Below, piece after piece: positions 24,527-64,000 of a stretch of 64,000 nt of DNA. The stretch comes from Cristatella mucedo (Eukaryota; Bryozoa; Phylactolaemata; Cristatellidae). The first letter of the stretch is position 1. Each line of letters opens with the position of its first letter. A program made the position numbers and the translations under genes. The DNA lies in assembly GCA_009760855.2 (NCBI GenBank), contig WPIO01000005.1, positions 6,848,001-6,912,000 on the forward strand, read 5' to 3'. Under the pieces are notes generated by a model. It did no database searches. It was not told the DNA's origin and was given only the letters and a program-made list of their open reading frames with translations.

Positions 24527-25649
24527 GTGATGGAACCGGTGAAGAGAGCCAACTTGTCTTCCGTGCGACAAAGAAAAAAGGATCAAGGCCCAGTAGCAAC
24601 AAACACCTAAGCAAATGGTGCACGAGCAAGCAATGTCAGGCAGACAGTTTGCCAGCAGGCAGTTGGCAAGGAATACACAAGTTTCTATCTAATAGTAAGT
24701 ACACTTTATATCAGGATTACGGCACATTGACATGGAGAATGAAGACGATGCCATGCTCAGCAACAGGCACGAGACTGCATGCTTGACTCACATTTTGCTC
24801 TCGCTCCCTTGTGGAAAGTGCTGCCCCCTCCGACGGCACAAAATAGTACCACAAGAACAGTTCGTCACCATGCCGACCCTAATCACTCAGCCTCATATAA
24901 TACAGGCAGGCGGGCTAAAAAATTGGTTGGCCAGCAGTACACTGTTGAGACTGCACCATTGAGACTGTTGACATTGCCAATCCCCTTCGACCAGCACCAT
25001 CTAGCCACAAAGGCTGTGTCGAGTCCTCACAAAACATGCAGCACACCGAATCCGAATCTGCCGATGCCTACGACAACGACGGCACCAACAGCAGGCTGAC
25101 AGGCAATTATCACTGGATTGGAGTGGGTGGCGACGTTTAATAGAAGTAATATCCAGACCAATCATCAGCATATTCGAGCAGGTCTCAGCCTCTCGGCTGG
25201 TGAGCTCGGATGCTGGCCACAGCCGGGACAGCTGAGGCTAGCATAAGGTATGGTGGCAACCACTGTGATCTGTGCTCAGTCTACATAGGGCGGCCCGGAA
25301 CTCCAGGCCTGTCCGGTATTTTGGGAATACTTGGAACCACTCTCCTGAAACAAAAATAGAAAATCTCCATGGATCCCGACAGTCAGGCTTCTACTTAAAC
25401 AAAGTGAGTACAAAACATGCCCATAGGGAAACACTTAAATCAAGTGGTTGCAAATGAAAAGCAACAACTCAGATGATGATTATATTGACACCAAGGTCAG
25501 TAGCAGGATGAACAAGTCATATCAGCAGCGAGAGACATCGCAAAGATGCTTTGCTGGTACAGGATTCACAGCGCTACCTTGCTTGTATTTGCAATTGCCC
25601 CAGTTAAAGTTATACTACTCAGCGAACGTTGGCAAGTAGTTCCCACTTT
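24527..25649. other. intergenic, nothing recognised
   Basis: Short + frames only; none resembles a known family. Confidence 0.45.
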
Positions 25650-25990
25650 GACCACGTCTGCCAGCATATCTCATGTCTCATCTGCAAGAAATTTAGGTGA
25701 CCTGATCCAAATTGAATTTTTACTGGAAGATCACATCAGCTCCGCAGTCAAGTGTGCCTACTTTCAGCTACGTAACATTGCTAAAATTCCGAGTTTGCAA
25801 AGACAGAGATACTGCATCCAAATTGGTCCACGCATTTGTGCATCCAAATTGGTCCATGCATTTGTGACATCCTGACTCGACTTCTGTATATAACTCACTG
25901 ATGCGTCTATGCAGATCACTAGACTTAGAGAAATCCGTCCACAGGAAAAGCAATGTTGCAAAAACCTAGGAAGGAATACCACCGGCATGA
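25650..25990 (+). mobile_element. LINE-A RT fragment with internal duplication
   Basis: It matches the LINE-A stretch for SASIS.V.SARNLG..FQ.....DHISS.VK.AYFQLRNIAKI. It includes a 26-bp direct duplication (25815-25840 and 25841-25866). Confidence 0.85.
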
Positions 25991-28900
25991 AAGAGATGAC
26001 TCAGCCTTGACACTCAGTGGCGGAGCAAGAGGCATTCGCCCCACCTCTTAGAGGGCAATGACGAGCACGGGGCATTTGCCCCTGGATATGGGCAGCAAAC
26101 TGGGCTGCTTCCGACACCTACGCTTCCCGCCCCCCGGCCGTCACCAACCAAAAACTTATGTCCAACTTATAGTCGATGAACGACAGTTGAGAGTGTATAA
26201 TTTTCCATTACTTGCGGGTCTTGCCCCTGCTGGAAAATCTTTTGGATCTTGCCACCCCCCACCGGTGAAAACCCAAGCTTTGGGGACTGCTCACGCACCC
26301 TGGGGTTTCGACCACTAGCAAATGGTACGATGCACTATATTTTCCTGCTTCACATGACAGCAGCTTCCTGCAGCTGCCATGATGGTCCGAATTTGCTTAC
26401 AGTGATCGATACAGTTTATCGGGCTGGAGCAGCAATCTAAGTGTTCATAAAACAGCACAGCCTTGTACGAAATCGTGGTAAAATGCCTTATGAAAATGTC
26501 ACTGATTTCGACACTTTGAAACGATGTGGGAATACATCAGCAGCAGCAGCAGCAAAGCGAGTGTAATAAAAAAAAAGTTGATGGTATTCACCATGCGGAC
26601 AGTGCAAGAGTACAGTGTGTAGTTGGCTGCATGAATGAGTGAAAGATAAACCAGAAAAGCAGACTAGCCAATTGTTTGACAGATGTAAGGCCTGCAGGGC
26701 CTTGCCTCTCAACCGCCGATGCAGCGATAGTTAATACTGGCTTTAAGCACTTCCTCCATATGTAAATCTAGTGCTTTTCTATAGTGACATCTTGAAGGAG
26801 CATGTGCAAAAAAGCAAGGTCACCAGCAAGGTGAACTATTCCGATAAGGTTACTTCCCATTCCCACAGAACACACAATAAAAAATCTCTTACCCAAATCA
26901 CCATAGCTAGCTGCCATGTACGACACGCCCACTTTATTCGTAAAACTTAAACTTTATTTAACTACAAGGATGTGGGTGGATTCACTGCAACCCATCCCAG
27001 CATTGCCTGAGGAGCCACTTGCATATAAAGCGAGATAGCAGACAGTGGCTACACCACCAGCTCCTACAGATAACACATGAACTACCATCCAACCAGACAG
27101 GTGAAGCAGACAGGTGAACAAAAAAGAGGCTCAGCTGTCACGTGAGAGTAGGAGCCACTGACACACTCCAGGGCTGAGCAACACTTCTACCACGCACTCT
27201 GGCTGGCTATAGGAGGTCGTTCGGCACGACCGCCCCTCAGCTAAAGTATATCTCTGCACTCCAGTAGTTTAGTTTTGAACTTCAACTTGCATGTAAGTAG
27301 CTGCAATATTTCCCAAGTAGCTGCAATATTTTTTAGGGGATCGCTCTATTTCTTCAGGAGGACATCCGCACGGTTTCAATTCAGACTCAGATCCATGGAA
27401 ATGACTGATGGACAAGAGACACGAACAAGAGAGTACAAGGAACCATCTGGACGGCAGAGCCCCCAAACATGTATGTATGCTCTTACCGTACCGTTTGGTA
27501 AGCTGTGTAAGGTATAAAACCGAAGTGGTTTGAGGCGAGTGGACAGCAGCACAAGAAACAGGCCGAGCACGAAGGGTCAAGCTGACTACAGCTCGCATGA
27601 AAAAACGACGCTATATGTAAAGCAGCCAATAGCAATAGCCAACCACACTGGATCGACATCGAATGGCAACAAGCAGCACAGCACACTGGATTGGTCACGA
27701 CGAGAGGAGCACAGAGAATTCAAAACAACTGAGCACTTGGATGCAGAAATCGGTCAACAGAGGCTGTTTCTAGGCCTCCGGCCGGCCTACCGAAGCCCCA
27801 GCTGGCTCAAGGCCTAGTGCCGGCCGGCATAAGAGTAGCAGCAGCTTCCAGGAGCAAGGTCAAGGGTGGCATCAAGGCAGCTGCAGCCGCAGGCACAGCA
27901 GGAAGCACACGTGGACGGGCATCAGCCCCTCCGATGCCCGGTGGATGGATACAAGACGCCAGCCATGCATGCTGCACCAGGCCCGCAAGGCAGGCCGAAC
28001 AAAAGAGCAAGCACAAGAGTTCAACCGAAAGCCAGCCTCTCTTACGAATAATGGCAACATAAATCGACAGGAGGAAGTGTTCCGGACAGTAAAAGCAGCT
28101 CTTGGCATGCCGCGGTCGCGGCTGATAGTCAAGGGCGATTGCACAACAGATTTGCCGTGCTGCTGTCGGAAAAAGTGGTCACTACGAATAAAGGATGGGG
28201 AAAAAGAAAGAAGCAAAATGTTAAATCTCGTCTACACATCGACGAACCGTCCACGGCGGCAGCTGTGCCCGCTGTGACACGGGATGCTCCGGCTAGGGCA
28301 GCATCGCAGCGCTACTTACGAAGTGTTAGTCAAAATGAATCAAAGCCTCGGTGGCTGCTTTCACTGGTCTGCATGAGTAGGAAGGAAAAGCGTATTTTGG
28401 TTCAGAGCTCGAAGGCGAACTCCGGCGAGCGCCTCCTCCACAGCTTACGATGCACGACACTAGCGAAGCTCAGTGATGCTGCAGAGGAAGGTCGGCGTGC
28501 GCAAGCGCACAGCGGGTGCTGCCGCCGCCGCCACGAGCCTCGCATTCGGACTGTATGCTGTGTGAGGCCGCAAACTCGGCGAAAAACCAGGACAGTGCAC
28601 GACGGTTTGAGGGGGAGTTTTATGTGAACTGGCAGCCGACGATGCAGAAAACGAGGACTTCTAATAAATAAGGGCAACGAATGTAATGAATGGGCCGGCG
28701 GCTTGGTCCTTGTCAGCGTTGACGTCGTAGGAAGTCCCGAACCAATAGCTCAATAAAGTCTGCAGGTTGTGAATGAAAGATCAGCAATTTCGGTTCCCAA
28801 ATATGCCCCTCCCTTGAGAGCCGGGCCCACAGGGCGACGGCAGCTGAGCACGGTCGGTCGAGACCCATTTGATCACATGCCTGCACGGTCCAATCTATGC

Positions 28901-29210
28901 TTCGGACGCGACTACAGCACCGCAGGACGACATCGCAATCACTAGTTCACCGACTTAAAGGATGTTTTCTCTCAGAGTGCAGAGGTACAGGAGACCGAAA
29001 ACCGGGCGTCTGCTAGCGAGATAGAATCATGCAAGTACTCATTGTCACGAGCCGGTTGTAATTGCCGGTCGCTGCCTGCAGTACCCATTGTCCGTGAAGG
29101 GACCTCGTCTGCTGGTTAGCATGATCCATTTGACCCGGGCTGTCTATCTGCACATACCAAAAGGCCCTGGGCTGCCAATGTGGTTGGGAAAAAATTCCTA
29201 GCTGAAGCTA
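25991..29210. other. intergenic, nothing recognised
   Basis: Several 80-160 codon frames on both strands have no recognisable motif. A 17-bp direct repeat (aagtagctgcaatattt) is present at 27295 and 27315. No host gene is supported. Confidence 0.45.
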
Positions 29211-29211
29211 G

Positions 29212-29268
29212 TTGTAAAGCAAACGGAGAGAGATCACGTTATATTGGGGCACTATACAAACGAACTAT
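29212..29268 (+). mobile_element. SINE2-like tail, decayed
   Basis: It shows gagagagatcacgtt, ggggcactatacaaacga and ctatt in the order of the SINE2 3' end. The tRNA-like head is not recognisable. Confidence 0.45.
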
Positions 29269-29563
29269 TGCAGGTGTTATACAAACAGGTCGGTCCACCG
29301 GGCTACCTTCTTGCTTCAACCGCAGGGGCTGACCCACCATAGCAGCTTCTTGCAAGTATTAACTAGCAATGCCAAGGTTAAGCCTGTGCATGTATTATGC
29401 AATACCTTGCTCAGAAATCGACCGCTTAAATATCAGTGCTGCTGGGCTCGCTACGAAAATGAAAGCACTTAATAATCGGATATTTTTTCTCCCACCACTT
29501 GTATTAGGTCATTACAAACCGCCAAGCCTCATTTTATCAGACCCGGATAGGGTATGCCAGGCT

Positions 29564-29743
29564 TAAATAAATAAATCCTAGCTGATTAAACAGCCTCTTT
29601 TTGTATAGCGACAGAAGAGCCTTTATGGCTATCACCACCGCTTGCAGTGGCGATAAAGAATCGCCCACTGCAGGAATCGAACCAACGACCTCGGGACCAA
29701 GGTCGTGAAAGCAACCGCCTTACCTGGTGTGCCATCACGGCTC
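29564..29743 (-). mobile_element. SINE1 copy, full length, inverted
   Basis: From aaataaataaatcctagctg (tail) through agagcctttatggctatcac and the B box (ggaatcgaacc on this strand) to accttacctggtgtgccatc (A box) and acggctc (head). Confidence 0.88.
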
Positions 29744-31922
29744 ACCCAAAAAAATCAAGTGATCCCTAGGCGACCCGACTCCCCTTCCGGAAAGGTTTTG
29801 GCAGATTGATTTCAGAAAAACGGCAGGGGAACCCGAAGGCCAGGATGCAGGCGGACGGCAATTCGCGCTGTAAATCCATCGTCTAGTTCTACAGCGATCA
29901 GAATAGATCTGGCAGATTGCCAGGTCCACTGTCACGCCACATCTGCAACCTGCAATGTCTAATATAGTTGTTCACTATGTCCCTATGTTCTCGCCTTGCA
30001 GCCAGGGAATGTGGAAACTATTTGTATGCAACTTCGACAATAAATATATTTGCAAATTCAGAGGTAGGGGCAGCTTGCTGCAGCCACTCTGGAGCCACGC
30101 AATTCGGAAACTTCTTGCTGCTGCATCCAATCGATGAGCAGCTCACTCGCAGCTCACTGGCTGGGAACTGAGGCCCCCTACAATCTGGTGGCAATGAGGC
30201 CTGCGAGAGGGCGGCGCGAGTAACACAGCGTGCAAGCCGCCTTTTAGGACAGGCTTCCTGAAGCGCGTGCACTCTCTCCCAGCAACAGCTTCCGGTGCTC
30301 CCTACGAAGGTGCACAACTGGCTAGGCATGGCAGGCAGTGAGCGAGCTTGGCTCCAGTGAGCCTTCGACCCGATGCCAGTTTGGCATCGGGTCGATGGTA
30401 GGAAGAAAGAAAGAAGCATAGGCAAGCTCCGGAACCCTCGATTAGTTGGCCAGCCAGCTATAAAATCAAAGCAGGATAGCAACTAAAACGATTCAGACTG
30501 CAGAAATCAGGAGTGTGAGGTTTGTTTCTGTGGATCATTTTCGTGAGGACTGAAACAGGCGCTTTGAGTCCGATCAGCAGCTCATTAGCTGAGGAGTCGA
30601 GGAGCAGTGTTGAAGCAGCAAGCTCACGGCAACAATAGCAAGGTATGGCAGCAGCTAGCACGCGATGATGGCGAATCACTGCAACGCCCTGAAAGACGAA
30701 CTGGCGACCAGTCGCCGGCAGAGGGCTACTGCTGCTGCTGCCACTACTGTTGCTGCTAAATCGCCAGAGCAACCACATCGGTATACCAATCACGCACCTG
30801 GATACATCCTTGGCAGACCTGACAGGAAATATGCAGAAACATAGGTTGGAGATACGTGGGTTGCAGTGGTGCATGGGTTGCCCACAATATTGGAAACAAC
30901 ACAGCACGTGACCAAATGTAATACCATACATGCTAGCACCAAAGATACACATGATGGATGTGTTTGCTCATTTGTGATTAAAAGCAGACAACACCTTGCA
31001 GTTACAGCTGCATGGTGCACAGGCTCATTCCAACGATAAAAGCTGGTGTGGCCATTAAATGAGCCGGTCCAAGTCCCAAATTAAGAACCAGGAGAAATAA
31101 ATACCAGATCTCTCATCTACAGATCTTCTTCAATGTGCAGGCAGCTTAACGGTTCCCTTTAAGACTGCCCTCGTGAGTCTCCAAACCATGCACTGAGGCA
31201 GAATGATAACAAGTGAATACTTGCAGGACAAGGTGTAGCATATGACAGCAAAAATTGCTGAGCTGGTGAAGACTTGATAATCTACGGTCAGTACGCGCAG
31301 GCACAACTCTTTGCAACCCCGATGAATACATGCCACATCCTTCGTCCACGGCAAGGGCACCACGAATAACTGCAATCGATTGCAAACCACCAGCCGTTTC
31401 CAACATCAGATGCACGAAGCTACAGCTTTAATTCCATATCATAGATAGCGTGTTTTGGGTCACGAAGTGGTGCAAATGACCTCCAACAGCAGGGGCTTGG
31501 CCAGTGGCCCTGCACTTTCTACCACCGATCTACCTAAAATTTTCAAAATCAGCCACGTGAAGCTGCAGTTTGGGTTCTATATTATTATTTTTGCCAATGG
31601 TGTTTCGAAACTCAACAATTTCATATAATTATACATGGTGGTTCTCATGCAAATGGCCTCCAACAGCCCGGCTACGCTGGTGGCCCATCGCTTAGCACTT
31701 AAGGCCATTGGCACGAGAACGCACATGCATGGTTTGATGACATTTTGTGAGTTCGAAACAATATTTAAAATAATGCTGAATCAAAAACATAGCTTGGCAG
31801 AGCTGATATCGGAAATGGCAGGTAGATTTAAGCTATTCGTCACATCTCCATGGTGACAATACCCTTTTGGGATGCTTTACACATCCAAAAATTGGCTGAC
31901 GTTAAGACGGCATCTACAGCTA
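29744..31922. other. intergenic, nothing recognised
   Basis: It contains a perfect short hairpin (listed) and a 164-codon - frame (30458-30952) that I cannot assign. The phrase tgcaaatg.cctccaacagc occurs at about 31468 and 31647. Confidence 0.45.
30365..30395. repeat. perfect hairpin, 14-bp arms, 3-bp loop
   Basis: tcgacccgatgcca (30365-30378), loop gtt, then its exact complement to 30395. It is not followed by a T run and not at an element end. Confidence 0.95.
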
Positions 31923-31928
31923 TTTATT
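31923..31928 (-). terminator. candidate poly(A) signal of dynamin
   Basis: AATAAA on the - strand (plus TTTATT), about 500 bp beyond the dynamin stop codon at 32432-32434. Use is inferred. Confidence 0.5.
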
Positions 31929-32431
31929 TGCACTGGTACTTGGTAGCTTGCTGTCAGCACTTCCTGTGTCAGCCTGAACCACATTACTTCGCCAGGGCAC
32001 CTGCACTGCAGTGACAAGAATAAAGCATGCAATAGGAGGGGTAACGATTCCAAGGGCAGCACACTACAGGTCAACCATGTAAAAGGAGCCTACAAATCCA
32101 CGACCCTCAGATGACAGGGCTAGTGGATCATTGGCTCACAGAGCAGTATCCCTGGTCAAAACCGCACTCTGGCATGCAAAATGCAAAGCCTAGAGAAGTG
32201 GACCACTGAAGCCCCACAAGGCATGCAGCAGTAGCCACCCTACTGAAGGCTCGGATCTCATGGGCAGTCTCCGGAGATGCCGCCTCGGGTGTGGCATCGA
32301 ATCAAGCGCAGCACCAGCGAGCTAGCAAGCGCTGCCCTCGGACACTAAACTGGTCTGGCATCAATGCCGGCGAGGCCGCAGAGGTCACCGACCCGTGCTG
32401 CTGCTGCTGCCGCTGCTGCTCAAGCCTGCAC

Positions 32432-64000
<31,569 letters not shown>

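Noticed and set aside
30365-30395. Rho-independent terminator
   Set aside because: Eukaryotic context and no T run follows the hairpin.
30458-30952. 164-codon - frame in the intergenic region
   Set aside because: Cys/Ser-rich, no recognisable motif and no splice context; probably chance.

Overview
This is metazoan nuclear DNA. It has multi-exon genes with GT-AG introns of 0.1-8 kb, tRNA-derived SINEs, CR1-like LINEs, a Tc1/mariner fossil and long dinucleotide microsatellites. The two host genes are animal-type signalling and trafficking genes. The species cannot be fixed from the sequence; an early-branching or otherwise non-vertebrate animal is my guess.

Two protein-coding genes face each other. 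On the + strand (about 4.06-17.0 kb) is a PAK-like STE20-group Ser/Thr kinase. Three exons give an almost complete kinase domain with matching splice phases, and a 7.9-kb intron separates the APE motif from the DVWSLG block. One more well-bounded upstream exon probably belongs to it. On the - strand (63.36 down to 32.43 kb) is a classical dynamin. Seventeen exons were joined by eye; every splice phase agrees and the translation is uninterrupted for 784 residues: GTPase domain from switch I onward, middle domain, PH domain, GTPase effector domain and a short proline-rich tail. Only the 5' exon(s) carrying the P-loop lie beyond the right edge. The genes converge, with about 15 kb between them (17.5-31.9 kb) in which I recognise no host gene.

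Repeats make up most of the rest. LINE-A (CR1-like, (TTA)n tail) occurs in about 20 pieces, including one copy with an intact 436-codon reverse-transcriptase reading frame (11.5-13.1 kb) and one about 2.8-kb copy reaching back into the endonuclease (19.4-22.3 kb). LINE-B (a second CR1-like family, ATTAC-type tail) occurs in six pieces. SINE1 has seven copies and SINE2 seven plus a tail; both have tRNA-like heads with a B box. SINE2 ends in the same small hairpin as LINE-A, which suggests that LINE-A mobilises it. There are nested insertions, an LTR-like block with two internal tandem duplications in the kinase intron (9.77-10.62 kb), and a decayed Tc1/mariner transposase inside a dynamin intron (45.9-46.74 kb).

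Simple repeats include (CA)54-(CT)21, a 536-bp (GA)n, (CT)51, an (AT)n/(GT)n compound tract and a TA-rich minisatellite. Several sit exactly at retroelement 3' ends. All calls are from reading the sequence; no search was run.
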